A stretch of 64,000 nucleotides of DNA from Burkholderia ubonensis subsp. mesacidophila. Its GTDB lineage: Bacteria > Pseudomonadota > Gammaproteobacteria > Burkholderiales > Burkholderiaceae. Position 1 is the first letter of the stretch. Each line of letters starts with the position of its first letter. The notes beneath the pieces are model-generated. The model saw only the letters and a program-made list of their open reading frames with translations. It was not told the origin of the DNA and searched no databases. The translations under genes and the position numbers were made by a program. The stretch is from NCBI RefSeq assembly GCF_002097715.1, contig NZ_CP020738.1, positions 2,790,001-2,854,000 of the forward strand, in the 5' to 3' direction. Below, piece by piece: positions 52,682-61,116 of this stretch.

Positions 52682-54102
52682 GGTTGCCGGCGCACGTGGT
52701 TCGATTCCGCCGGGCCCCCTGCCGGCAACGCGACATGGAACGAAGCGCCGCGGTCCGCGTTGTTTTCCGCCCAGAGACGGCCGCCGTGCGCGGCGACGAT
52801 CGTCCGGCTGATCGACAGGCCCAATCCCAGCCCGTGCGGCTTCGACGTGAAGAACGGCTTGAAGATCCTGTCGAACTGGTCGACCGTCAGTCCGCGCCCG
52901 CGATCGCACACGCAGATGCGCACCGCGCCTTCGGGCTCGGCCCATACCCGCACGGTGACGACACGATCCGCGGCGGGCCCGTCATGCACTGCATCGAATC
53001 CGTTGAGCAGGAGATTGAGCACGACCTGCTGCAGTTGCACCCGGTCGCCACGCACGGAAGGTAGCGCGTCTTCGATGTCGAACGTCGTCCGGATGCGGCG
53101 CAGGATCGCGTCGCTATGCACGAGCAGCACGACGTCCCGGACGACGCCGCCGACGTCGAGCGGCTGCAGATCCACGTCGCCCTTGCGGACGAGCGCGCGC
53201 ATTTTTCGGATGATTTCACCCGCGCGGCAATTGTCGGCCACGATGTCCTTCAGGGTCTCCCGCACCTCGGCCAGGTTGATCGGATCCGCGTCCAGGAAGT
53301 GCTGCGCGGCCTGCGCGTTGCTCAGGATCGCGGTCAGCGGCTGGTTCAATTCGTGCGCGAGCGAACCCGCCAGTTCGCCGAGCGCGGAGATGCGGGTCAG
53401 ATGCGCGAGCTCCTGCCGGTTCCGCTGCAATTCGACCCGGTCGCTGCGATCGACGACGACCGCGAGCCGGATCGGCGCGCCGTCGACGCAGCACTCGCTC
53501 GTCGTCACTTCCGCCGGGAATTCCGCTCCGTCGCTGCGTCTCGCCACCACCGATTGCATCGACTGCACCGGCGGCGGCACGTTGCACTCGACGCTCGCGT
53601 GACAGTCGGGAAACAGCATCCGACCGGACGCGCCGGTCAACGCATCGCCGTGGTAACCGAACAGCGCCCTCGCCTTTTCATTGGCAAAGACGATTTCATC
53701 ACGCTCGTTGAAACCGACGATTGCCACCGGTACGCGCTCCAACGCATCGCGCATCGGCGTTGCCGTTTGGCGATGATCCGGATCGGATTTCAAACGCTTG
53801 CCGAACCACGGGATACGGGCTGCCGCGTCCGACGCGCGACGCAGCGCCGGCGGAATGTGCAGACCCGCATGCTCCAGGAATCCTTCGCCGCGGGGTTCCC
53901 GCCGTGGTGCCGCGCATTGCGGCGCCGCCATGCTGAACGGCGCACTGCGCTCGCGCGCGTGACGCGGCGAATGCCGGCCTGCCGGGCCGCTGCTCGTGCC
54001 GACCGGCGATTGCCGTTGCGTGTGCATGTTATGTAACCACCACACGAACGATGCCATGGCCGCCGCCAGCACAACCTCGATACCCAGCGTAGGGAGAGAC
54101 AT
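52678..54102 (-). CDS. PAS-domain sensor histidine kinase (FixL/DctB-like)
   Basis: A 474-residue kinase. One N-terminal hydrophobic segment (IEVVLAAAMASFVWWLH) is followed by a disordered Pro/Arg-rich stretch and a PAS domain (~residues 120-235: VPVAIVGFNERDEIVFANEKARALFGY). The phospho-accepting His is in SLAHELNQPLTAILSNAQAA, and the ATPase boxes are LNLLLNGFDA, CDRGRGL and GLGLGLSISRTI. The PAS lacks an obvious haem-binding His context, so the signal is unknown. The gene is coupled to the FixJ-like regulator downstream. Confidence 0.88.
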   Translation of the reverse strand: MSLPTLGIEVVLAAAMASFVWWLHNMHTQRQSPVGTSSGPAGRHSPRHARERSAPFSMAAPQCAAPRREPRGEGFLEHAGLHIPPALRRASDAAARIPWFGKRLKSDPDHRQTATPMRDALERVPVAIVGFNERDEIVFANEKARALFGYHGDALTGASGRMLFPDCHASVECNVPPPVQSMQSVVARRSDGAEFPAEVTTSECCVDGAPIRLAVVVDRSDRVELQRNRQELAHLTRISALGELAGSLAHELNQPLTAILSNAQAAQHFLDADPINLAEVRETLKDIVADNCRAGEIIRKMRALVRKGDVDLQPLDVGGVVRDVVLLVHSDAILRRIRTTFDIEDALPSVRGDRVQLQQVVLNLLLNGFDAVHDGPAADRVVTVRVWAEPEGAVRICVCDRGRGLTVDQFDRIFKPFFTSKPHGLGLGLSISRTIVAAHGGRLWAENNADRGASFHVALPAGGPAESNHVRRQP

Positions 54103-54432
54103 GACTGCTTTTCTCCGTGGCGACGCGCGGCCCCCGCACTGTCACGCCTGCCGCGGCGCGCGGTCGCTCCGGCAGTCCGCCCGCGGAGCGGACCGCGGAA
54201 CGAACCGCGATAAGCGCGATGCTCCACCGCGTTCCGGCGCTCCATGCGTGGTGCTGCGTTGCGCTACCCGCCGTCTGAAAATCGGCGACGTGAGCCGCGA
54301 TTACTCGCGTACTCGCAAGAAATTCTAGGTATACCGACTGATTCGATTCCAGTTCCGATGGCATTCTTCGCCGTCATGACGCGATTATTTTCGACAGGCT
54401 TGATCGAAGTCATTGATATGTCGGAACGCCGT
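54103..54432. other. Intergenic region between permease and kinase genes
   Basis: About 330 bp, falling in GC towards 54330-54420. It should hold the kinase promoter (minus strand). I see no conserved repeat, terminator or small gene that I can support. Confidence 0.4.
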
Positions 54433-55773
54433 TCATCTCATCAATCGCGACAGCACGATCACGTACAGCGCCGACGCGGCGAGCTGGCACAGCGTCACCG
54501 GCAGCCCGATCCGCAGGAATCGCATGAACGTGACCGGCGCGCCCTGGCGCGCGCAGATGCCCGCCGACACGATATTGGCCGATGCACCGATCAGTGTCGC
54601 GTTGCCGCCGAGCGTCGCGCCGAACATCATCGCGACGAATACCGGAATCGCGACGGCCGGCCAATGCGTGAAGTGCGTCGACAGCGCCGTCTCGGGCACG
54701 ACCTCGGCAGCCACCAGATAGCCCTTGACCATCACGATCGATGCCGCTGCGACGGGAACGTTCGCGAGCAGACTCGACAGGATGCCGATCACCGCGATCA
54801 AGGTCAGTGCGACTAGCGTGAGCTGGACGCCGAACAGGTCATGGAGCCGCAACGCCATGAGCTGGAGCATGCCCGTCTTCACGATCGCCTGAACGAGACA
54901 GAAGATGCTGGCCAGAAACACGAGCGTCTTCCAGTCCACGTCGCGCAACACGCTGTCGGTCGGCTCGACGCGCGCCGCATAGCCGACGAGCAAGGCGAGC
55001 GCGCTCGCGATGAGCGCGGCGGCGGGCGGCACGATCGGCGCGGGCAGATCCTCGCCGAATACGAAGAGGCCCACCATCGCCGCCAGCACCGCGACCGTGA
55101 GACTCGCATAGACCGGCCGCTCGATGCGCGTCGACGTCCCGGCCGGCGGCAACGTGCGTCGCAGACTCCACACGCCCGGCATCAACCGCGGCAATAGTGG
55201 CACGACGATCGCAATCGCGACGAAACCGCCAACGCTCACATGGCGCAGATAAAACTCGAACGTCATGCCGACCGAACTGCCGACGAGATAGGTCGCCGGA
55301 TCGCCGACGATCGTCAGCAAGCCGGCGGAATTGCTGACGATCGCGGCCAGGATCATCGGTTGCGCAATGTCCACGTCGAGCGCCCGTGCGACACGAATGA
55401 TGACGGGTGCGAGCAGAACGACCGTCGTCGCGTTCGGCAGCACCGCGCACAGCGGCGCGACGATCAGGATCAGCAGGAGCAGGAACCTCCGGCCGCTGCC
55501 ACCGGTCGCACGCAGATAGTAGTCGCCGACCAGATCGAATACGCCGGTGGTGCCGAGAATGCGCGCGACGACCATTCCCCCGAACAACAGACTCATCGGT
55601 CCGCTCGAACCGCGGAACGCGTCGGCGATGTCCTGGGCGGTCAGAATGCCGAGCGCGACCAGCAGGCAAGTGCCGACCAGCGCGGCAACCGCCATGTCGA
55701 CGAGATCGAACGCAATGACGAGAATGACCGCCGAAAAGACGGCGAGCACGACGACGATCTGGAGTTCGCTCAT
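54433..55773 (-). CDS. ArsB/NhaD-type (SLC13-like) ion permease
   Basis: A 446-residue inner-membrane protein with about 11 hydrophobic segments in two repeats. The first repeat contains LPNATTVVLLAPVIIRVARALDVD and SNSAGLLTIVGDPATYLVGS, and the second contains MMFGATLGGNATLIGASANIV. These paired N-T and GDP/GAS re-entrant motifs define the ion transporter superfamily (ArsB, NhaD, DASS). The transported ion cannot be told. It lies 12 bp downstream of the AapJ-like gene. Confidence 0.85.
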   Translation of the reverse strand: MSELQIVVVLAVFSAVILVIAFDLVDMAVAALVGTCLLVALGILTAQDIADAFRGSSGPMSLLFGGMVVARILGTTGVFDLVGDYYLRATGGSGRRFLLLLILIVAPLCAVLPNATTVVLLAPVIIRVARALDVDIAQPMILAAIVSNSAGLLTIVGDPATYLVGSSVGMTFEFYLRHVSVGGFVAIAIVVPLLPRLMPGVWSLRRTLPPAGTSTRIERPVYASLTVAVLAAMVGLFVFGEDLPAPIVPPAAALIASALALLVGYAARVEPTDSVLRDVDWKTLVFLASIFCLVQAIVKTGMLQLMALRLHDLFGVQLTLVALTLIAVIGILSSLLANVPVAAASIVMVKGYLVAAEVVPETALSTHFTHWPAVAIPVFVAMMFGATLGGNATLIGASANIVSAGICARQGAPVTFMRFLRIGLPVTLCQLAASALYVIVLSRLMR

Positions 55774-55785
55774 GTGCCGGGTCTC

Positions 55786-56820
55786 CTAGCGCAGGGGCGG
55801 CGCGTACATCAGTCCGCCCTGCGTCCAGAGACGGTTCGCCCCGCGTTCGAGACCGAGCGGGCTGCGCGCCCCGAGATTGCGATCGAACATTTCGCCGTAG
55901 CTGCCGGCCGCCCGCACGGCGCGCAGCATCCAGCCCGGCGCTACGTCGAGGCTACGGTCGACATCATCGTCGGTAACCAGCGACGCCCGCACAGCGGCTT
56001 CGTGCGACCGGAACGCGACGTTTTCCCGCGTGAGCCCGAGCTGTTCGGCACGCACGAGCGCAATCAGGACCCAGCGTACGAGAACGAGCCATTTCGGGTC
56101 ATCGTCGCGGACGACCGGGCCCAGTGGCTCCTGGGAAATGCGCTCCGGCATGATGATCCAGGACGACGGGCCGCCAGGGGCAATCGAACGCGCCGCGGCG
56201 AGTTGCGACGCGTCACTCGTCCACGCGCGGCACCGTCCGGAGAACAATGCGGCACTTGCTTCGGTCGTCGAGGCAACCACGACCGGCCGCAGGTTCAGGC
56301 TGTGCGCTGTGGAATACGCAAGAAGATGGTCCTGGCTCGTCGTATCCTTCTTGACGCACACGGTTGCGTCCTTGAGGCCAGCGAGCGTCTGCGGCGCGCC
56401 CTGCGCCTTCACCAAGAACGTCTGGCCGTCATGGAAGAGAATGCCCGCGAACTGCACGCCGAGCGCACCCTCGCGGAGCAAGGTCCAGGTCGTGTTGCGG
56501 GCAAGCAGATCGATCGCGCCCTCGCGCAGCGCCGGGAAGCGTTCCGATGCGCGAAGCGGAACGTATTCGACCTTGTCCGGGCCGTCCAGTACGGCGGCCG
56601 CGACGGCCCGGCAGAAATCGACGTCGATGCCCGTCCAGGCGCCGGACGCGTTGCGCGACGAAAAACCCGCGATGCCTTCGCTGACGCCGCAGCGCAGCAC
56701 GCCGCGCGCCCTCGCCTGGGCCAGCGTTGCGCCATCTGCCGCTCGCACGCCGGGAGTCGCGACGATCAGCAGCACGCCGATCAGGACGATACGTCCGAGA
56801 ATTCGACTCAAGCGCATCAT
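55786..56820 (-). CDS. General amino acid ABC transporter binding protein (AapJ/BztA-like)
   Basis: A 344-residue exported binding protein. Signal peptide MMRLSRILGRIVLIGVLLIV ends near VRA. The domain begins LAQARARGVLRCGVSEGIAGFSSRNASGAWTGIDVDFCRAVAAAV, matching AapJ, with CVKKDTTSQDHLLAY and YGEMFDRNLG typical of the group. No permease or ATPase genes are adjacent; instead an ArsB/NhaD-type permease follows, an unusual pairing. A palindrome lies ~70 bp upstream. Confidence 0.85.
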   Translation of the reverse strand: MMRLSRILGRIVLIGVLLIVATPGVRAADGATLAQARARGVLRCGVSEGIAGFSSRNASGAWTGIDVDFCRAVAAAVLDGPDKVEYVPLRASERFPALREGAIDLLARNTTWTLLREGALGVQFAGILFHDGQTFLVKAQGAPQTLAGLKDATVCVKKDTTSQDHLLAYSTAHSLNLRPVVVASTTEASAALFSGRCRAWTSDASQLAAARSIAPGGPSSWIIMPERISQEPLGPVVRDDDPKWLVLVRWVLIALVRAEQLGLTRENVAFRSHEAAVRASLVTDDDVDRSLDVAPGWMLRAVRAAGSYGEMFDRNLGARSPLGLERGANRLWTQGGLMYAPPLR

Positions 56821-56889
56821 GGCTCTCCCAATTCTTCGGCGTTCACTGGCGGGCAACCATGTGCATTATGTGCGTCGCCCCGGGGGAAC

Positions 56890-56906
56890 GGGAACTTTTG
56901 TTTCCC
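56890..56906. promoter_or_regulatory. Palindrome related to the DosR-like boxes
   Basis: GGGAAC-ttttg-TTTCCC is an imperfect inverted repeat 70 bp upstream of the AapJ-like gene. It resembles the GGGACTTTGGTCCC palindrome but is 3 bp longer and less exact. It shares orientation and distance to the start with the other two sites. Confidence 0.35.
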
Positions 56907-57158
56907 CATTTCCGGACGTCGGCCCGAAGCCGTAGAGCCGCAATGATGTTTATCGGACGAATCGCCACTTGCGAACCTGTGGCGCCGTCACGCGATGCCA
57001 AGCGCGTCGCATTCGACGAAAGCGGTCGCGCGCAACGAACAGGTCGCGCAACGTCGCCGCCGTCGCGACCTGCGTCAATGACTGGATAGCGGACCCTTGC
57101 ACGTGCGAGACGCATGACGCAGGAGGGCCGGCAAGCGACCTCCGCGGAAGTCTCCAAA

Positions 57159-57182
57159 ACGCCCCGCACGAGCGCCGGCGGC
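57159..57182 (+). repeat. 24-bp direct repeat, copy 1 (hcr 3' end sequence)
   Basis: ACGCCCCGCACGAGCGCCGGCGGC occurs here and, identical and in the same orientation, at 57884-57907 inside hcr. This copy directly joins the denD remnant, so it marks a recombination junction. Confidence 0.75.
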
Positions 57183-57479
57183 GCGATCGACGCGCTCGTC
57201 GCGGGCTGCTAGTTCCACGGTGCGCGGCTCGGCAACAAGCGCGTGATCAACCTGCCGGGGATTTCGGTGACGGTCGACGAGATGATCGCCGCGCTGCGCG
57301 AGGTCGCGGGCGACAAGGTCGTGAAGCCGATCCGTCGCGCGCCGGACGAGCGCGTCGAGAAGATCGCCGGAAGCTGGCCGGGACGGTGGGATACGTCGCG
57401 TGCGGAAGCGCTCGGGTTGAAGGGGGATACGTCGTTTGTCGACGTGGTCCGCGCATATCTCGAGGATGATCGGCGCTGA
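57181..57479 (+). pseudogene. denD: Truncated, decayed second copy of the denD 3' end
   Basis: About 300 bp match denD 40021-40319 with a constant offset of 17160 and no indels; I count 20 differences (about 93% identity). It lacks the first ~225 codons, including the nucleotide-binding motif and the Tyr-Lys pair. It carries an in-frame TAG at 57210-57212 where denD has GAG (Glu). A 78-codon frame from a GTG at 57243 remains open but encodes only the C-terminal fold. It is followed by the same terminator as denD. Confidence 0.85.
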
Positions 57480-57501
57480 TTCAGCATTTGTACTGCGCGA
57501 T

Positions 57502-57538
57502 AAAACCCTCGCATGCCGAACGGTTGCGAGGGTTTTTT
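57502..57538 (+). terminator. Intrinsic terminator duplicated with the denD remnant
   Basis: The hairpin AAAACCCTCGC...GCGAGGGTTTTTT is identical to the one after denD at 40342-40378, and the match runs on to GGTTCATCG at 57541-57549. Confidence 0.8.
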
Positions 57539-57569
57539 ATCGGTTCATCGACAGCACGTCCCGCGGCAT

Positions 57570-57680
57570 TCATTTGATTACCTTACGCCAAAACACCAGA
57601 TAGGCGGCCAACGAGGATGCGCCAAGCAAAATTGCCCACATCGGAGCGAGACTGATCAAAACGGAGGTGACGTTCAGCAT
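57570..57680 (-). CDS. Small single-span membrane protein, 36 residues
   Basis: This short frame starts MLNVTSVLISLAPMW, continues through a hydrophobic stretch (AILLGASSLAAYLVFW) and ends in the basic RKVIK. An AAGGA site stands 7 nt before the ATG, and an AT-rich stretch (TTGAAAATCATTG) lies ~30-40 nt further upstream. One transmembrane helix with a positively charged C terminus is predicted by eye. Small proteins of this kind often accompany larger membrane complexes, but no partner is evident. It sits in the 3'-flank of hcr. Confidence 0.55.
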   Translation of the reverse strand: MLNVTSVLISLAPMWAILLGASSLAAYLVFWRKVIK

Positions 57681-57816
57681 TTGGATTCCTTACTAATGTG
57701 ACAATGATTTTCAACACACATCCATAAACAGCCGCGTACCTGTGGCGTCCTGTCGCACGGCCAATGTCTCAAACGGGAGCGCACACAGCGCACGCGCCCG
57801 TCACCACCCACACGCT

Positions 57817-58839
57817 TCACGCCGTGAAGCGCTCGCTCACGAACTGCGCGTCGGGCACGCCGGCCGCTGCGGCAGCAGCCTGCACGCCCCGCACGAGCGC
57901 CGGCGGCCCGCACACGTAGATATCCGGCCGCACCCCGGCCCCCGCCAACGCCGCGCTCAACGCATCCACCGGCGTGCCACGAAAACCCGCCCAGTCATCG
58001 CGCGGATGCCACACGCAGAGATCCACCCGCAACTGCGGCAAGTCTTCCTGCAACTGCTGCAGCGCGTCGAGCATGAACAGATCGCTCTGCTGGTTCACGC
58101 CGAAGAACAGCCGTGCGTCAACCATCTCCTGATACTCGGCCATCCGGCGCAGCATCGACAGGATCGGCGCGAGCCCCGTGCCGCCCGCGACGAACCAGCG
58201 CGGCCGCAGGCTTTCCGCGAACAGCCCGAAGCCGCCCATCGGCGCGCGCACGGTCAGCGGATCGCCCGGCTGCGCGCGATCCCGCAGGTACGTCGAGAAC
58301 CATCCGTCCGGCCGCAGGCGGATCAGGAACTCGAGGCGGCCCTCCCAGTTGCTCGTGTTGGCGAGCGAAAAGGGCCGGCGCACGCCGCTGCCCGGCACCT
58401 CCAGCTCCGCGAACTGGCCGGCCTCGAACTCCACGGCCGAGCCGTTCGCGTCGTCGGGCTCGACCTGCAGCTCGACGCGCATCGTCTGGTCCGCGATCAT
58501 GTCGAGCGTCGCGATCCGCGCGATGCGCACCGGCACCGGCTGCAGCAGCACCTTCGCGTGGTCGTACGGCGCGACGACGCGCAAGTCGCTGCGCGGCGTC
58601 GTCCGGCACAACAGGATCGCGCCCGGCTGGCCCACCGGCAACGCGTCGGCGCTGTGCGCCTGCAGGTCGTAGTCGCCTTCGGCGACCGTGGCATGACACG
58701 CGCCGCAGCTGCCGCGCCGGCATTGCGACGGCAGCGTGATGCCGGCCTCCGCAGCCGCGGTGAGCAGGTCCTGTCCATCCTCGCAAGCGAAGCCGAACGG
58801 CTGCCCGTCGCGCGTCGTGATCTCGATCTGATAGGTCAT
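57817..58839 (-). CDS. hcr: NADH oxidoreductase for the hybrid cluster protein (Hcr)
   Basis: A 340-residue reductase with N-terminal [2Fe-2S] ferredoxin domain (CRRGSCGACH plus a later Cys in ILLCRTTP), an FAD domain (RRPFSLAN) and an NAD domain (FVAGGTGLAPILSMLRRM; DIYVCGPPALVRGVQ). E. coli Hcr has the ferredoxin domain at the C terminus, so this is the inverted order seen in phenol-hydroxylase-type reductases; the Hcr role is taken from its position 25 bp after hcp. Its final codons contain the 24-bp sequence repeated at 57159. Start 58839 has AAGGAATCC upstream. Confidence 0.8.
   Translation of the reverse strand: MTYQIEITTRDGQPFGFACEDGQDLLTAAAEAGITLPSQCRRGSCGACHATVAEGDYDLQAHSADALPVGQPGAILLCRTTPRSDLRVVAPYDHAKVLLQPVPVRIARIATLDMIADQTMRVELQVEPDDANGSAVEFEAGQFAELEVPGSGVRRPFSLANTSNWEGRLEFLIRLRPDGWFSTYLRDRAQPGDPLTVRAPMGGFGLFAESLRPRWFVAGGTGLAPILSMLRRMAEYQEMVDARLFFGVNQQSDLFMLDALQQLQEDLPQLRVDLCVWHPRDDWAGFRGTPVDALSAALAGAGVRPDIYVCGPPALVRGVQAAAAAAGVPDAQFVSERFTA
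57884..57907 (+). repeat. 24-bp direct repeat, copy 2 (within hcr)
   Basis: This is the in-gene copy of the repeat at 57159-57182; on the minus strand it encodes part of the reductase C terminus. The two copies enclose 701 bp containing the denD remnant, its terminator and the 36-residue gene. Confidence 0.75.
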
Positions 58840-58864
58840 CCGAAGGATTCCTTTACGACGCGCG

Positions 58865-60532
58865 TCAGGCGGCCTGGCGCGACAGCGACGCGGCGAGATC
58901 GGCGCCGGCCTCCCCGATCGGCTGGATGCCGAACTGCTCCACCAGCACGTTGAGCACGCCCGGCGTGAGGAATGCCGGCAACGTCGGCCCGAGACGGATG
59001 TTGCGGATGCCGAGCGCAAGCAGCGTCAGCAGCACCGCCGCCGCCTTCTGCTCGAACCACGAGATCACCAGCGACAGAGGCAGGTCGTTCACGCCGCACT
59101 CGAACGCATCGGCAAGCGCGGTCGCAATGCGGATCGCCGAATAGCTGTCGTTGCACTGCCCGATGTCGAGCAGGCGCGGAATGCCGCCGATGTCGCCGAA
59201 TGCGTGCCGGTTGAAGCGGTACTTGTTGCAGCCGAGCGTCATCACGACCGTGTCGTCGGGCGCCTGCTCCGCGAATTCCGTGTAGTAGTTGCGGCCCGGC
59301 GCCGCGCCGTCGCAGCCGCCGATCAGGAAGAAATGGCGGATCTGGCCGGCCTTGACCGCGTCGATCACCTTGTCCGCGACGCCGAGCACCGCGTGCCGGC
59401 CGAAGCCGACCGTGATGGTCTCTTCCGGCGCCGTCGCCGGGAAGCCGGGCAACGCCCGCGCCGCCTGGATCAGCATCGAGAAATCGTGGTGCTCGAGATG
59501 GCGCACGCCCGGCCAGCCCACCGGCCCCGTCGTGAAGATGCGCTGCCGGTACTGCGGCAACGGCTCGATGATGCAGTTGGACGTCATCAGGATCGGGCCG
59601 GGGAAATGCGCGAAGTCGCTCTGCTGGTCCTGCCACGCGCCGCCATAGTTGCCGGCGAGATGCGGGAATGCCTTGAGCGTCGGGTACGCATGGGCCGGCA
59701 GCATTTCGCCGTGCGTGTAGACCTGGATGCCGGTGCCCGCGGTCTGTTCGAGCAATGCATGCAGGTCGCCGAGGTCGTGGCCGGACACCAGGATCGCCTT
59801 GCCCGCCACCGGCGTCACGCGCACCGCGGTGGGTTGCTGCGCGCCGAAGCGGCCGGTGTTCGCGCTGTCGAGCAGCTCCATCACCTTCAGGTTCAGCTGG
59901 CCCAGTTCGAGCGCCTTCGCCAGCAGCGCGTTGACGTCGTCCGGATCGCTCGCAAGAAATTCGAGCGCCGCCTCGACGCCCGCATACACTTCGTCGCTCT
60001 CGTAGCCGAGCACCTGCGCATGGTGCGCATACGCACACACGCCTTTCAGGCCATAGACCACCAGCGCACGCAGGCCGATGATGTCCGGGCCGACCTTGTC
60101 CGCGCCTGCCTCGATGCCGACCTTCGCCGCCTGCTCCAGCATGCCGGCCAGCTCCGCCGCCGGCTGCCACGTTGCCGGCCCCGACAGCGTCGGCAACGCG
60201 GTGCCCGTGTCCCGTGCGACCGCCTCGCATACGCCCTTCACCCGATCGCGGATCTGCGCGGCCTCGCGCAGCAGCGTGACGAAGCGCGCCGCATGAAAGT
60301 TCACGTTGGTCAGCGTCGTGAACATCGCGTACAGCACGAACCGGTCGGCCTCGCGGTCGGGCTCACCCATGCCGCGCGCCAGCGCGCCGTACTGCGCGAT
60401 GCCCTTCACCGCATGAACCAGCAGGTCCTGCAGGTCGGCCGTCGTCGCGTCCTTGCCGCAGTTCCCCTTCGCCGACGCACAGCCGGGCCGCGCACCGGTC
60501 CGGTCAGTCTGTTCGCATTGGTAGCAAAACAC
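58865..60532 (-). CDS. hcp: Hybrid cluster protein / hydroxylamine reductase
   Basis: A 555-residue class II Hcp. The N-terminal Cys motif is C3-x2-C6-x11-C18-x6-C25 (FCYQCEQTD...[10 protein letters not shown]), typical of facultative anaerobes. Hybrid-cluster ligands include the Cys in [11 protein letters not shown] and [13 protein letters not shown] and the Glu in [16 protein letters not shown] [14 protein letters not shown]. It reduces NO or hydroxylamine, protecting against nitrosative stress. The start is GTG at 60532 with AAAAAGGAGAAAACC; the frame extends upstream past the NsrR box but without family sequence. Confidence 0.9.
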   Translation of the reverse strand: MFCYQCEQTDRTGARPGCASAKGNCGKDATTADLQDLLVHAVKGIAQYGALARGMGEPDREADRFVLYAMFTTLTNVNFHAARFVTLLREAAQIRDRVKGVCEAVARDTGTALPTLSGPATWQPAAELAGMLEQAAKVGIEAGADKVGPDIIGLRALVVYGLKGVCAYAHHAQVLGYESDEVYAGVEAALEFLASDPDDVNALLAKALELGQLNLKVMELLDSANTGRFGAQQPTAVRVTPVAGKAILVSGHDLGDLHALLEQTAGTGIQVYTHGEMLPAHAYPTLKAFPHLAGNYGGAWQDQQSDFAHFPGPILMTSNCIIEPLPQYRQRIFTTGPVGWPGVRHLEHHDFSMLIQAARALPGFPATAPEETITVGFGRHAVLGVADKVIDAVKAGQIRHFFLIGGCDGAAPGRNYYTEFAEQAPDDTVVMTLGCNKYRFNRHAFGDIGGIPRLLDIGQCNDSYSAIRIATALADAFECGVNDLPLSLVISWFEQKAAAVLLTLLALGIRNIRLGPTLPAFLTPGVLNVLVEQFGIQPIGEAGADLAASLSRQAA

Positions 60533-60620
60533 GGTTTTCTCCTTTTTGATCGTGGGGCGCGGGTCGGCGAAGACGGCGGTGGAACGTGCGTTCCACTCGG
60601 CCAGGCATCTCGCCCGCTTC

Positions 60621-60643
60621 AAGATGCTTATTTCGTGCATCTT
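60621..60643. promoter_or_regulatory. NsrR-binding-site-like palindrome upstream of hcp-hcr
   Basis: AAGATGC-N9-GCATCTT is a perfect 7-bp inverted repeat of 23 bp total, 89 bp upstream of the hcp start. It matches the published NsrR consensus half-sites (AAGATGC...GCATCTT), and hcp is a conserved NsrR target in many proteobacteria. NO-relieved repression of hcp-hcr is expected. Confidence 0.75.
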
Positions 60644-60705
60644 TTTTATGATGTTCCGTCCGCCGTTTGAATACCCTGATGCCGATCAAGAAAAGAGAGC
60701 CTGCG

Positions 60706-60906
60706 TCAACCTGTCTCGGCCGGCGCGTCCGGACATTCGATGCCCCAGTCGCCGTACTGATACCAGTCGTCGCCAAGCAGCTCGGCGGGATGCTGGGTAC
60801 GGCTGGAGCCGTTACCGCAACGCATCGACTGGGTCGGGCAGTAGTTGTCGCAGCCCCAGCAAATTCTTTCCGGGTGAACGGGATGCAACGGAAATTTCTT
60901 GGCCAT
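60706..60906 (-). CDS. DUF3079 family Cys-rich small protein
   Basis: A 66-residue protein starting MAKKFPLHPVHPERICWGCDNYC, with CPTQSMRCGNGSSRTQHPAELLGDDW after it; this is the DUF3079 signature. The closely spaced Cys residues (CWGC, YC, RC) suggest metal or redox function. Function is unknown. It precedes hcp in the same direction with the NsrR-like box between them. Confidence 0.8.
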   Translation of the reverse strand: MAKKFPLHPVHPERICWGCDNYCPTQSMRCGNGSSRTQHPAELLGDDWYQYGDWGIECPDAPAETG

Positions 60907-61116
60907 GATTCGACGTCGCCTCTGCGGGTACGACATCGACTCTAGTGCACGCTCGACGGCAGGCGATGCGACATTCTTGCGCACTGCCGCCGATGCGAAG
61001 TTGATTGAACAGGCATTCCACGACCGATCGGCTGCTTCTTGATTCCCGTCAGGAAAGTGCCATGGCCCGCGGCGATACGATGAATCGTTGCGCAAAACAA
61101 TAAATTTCCACACGCC

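Noticed and set aside
57243..57479. 78-codon GTG frame read as a gene
   Set aside because: It is only the C-terminal third of denD without the cofactor or active-site regions and follows an in-frame stop; treated as part of the relic.
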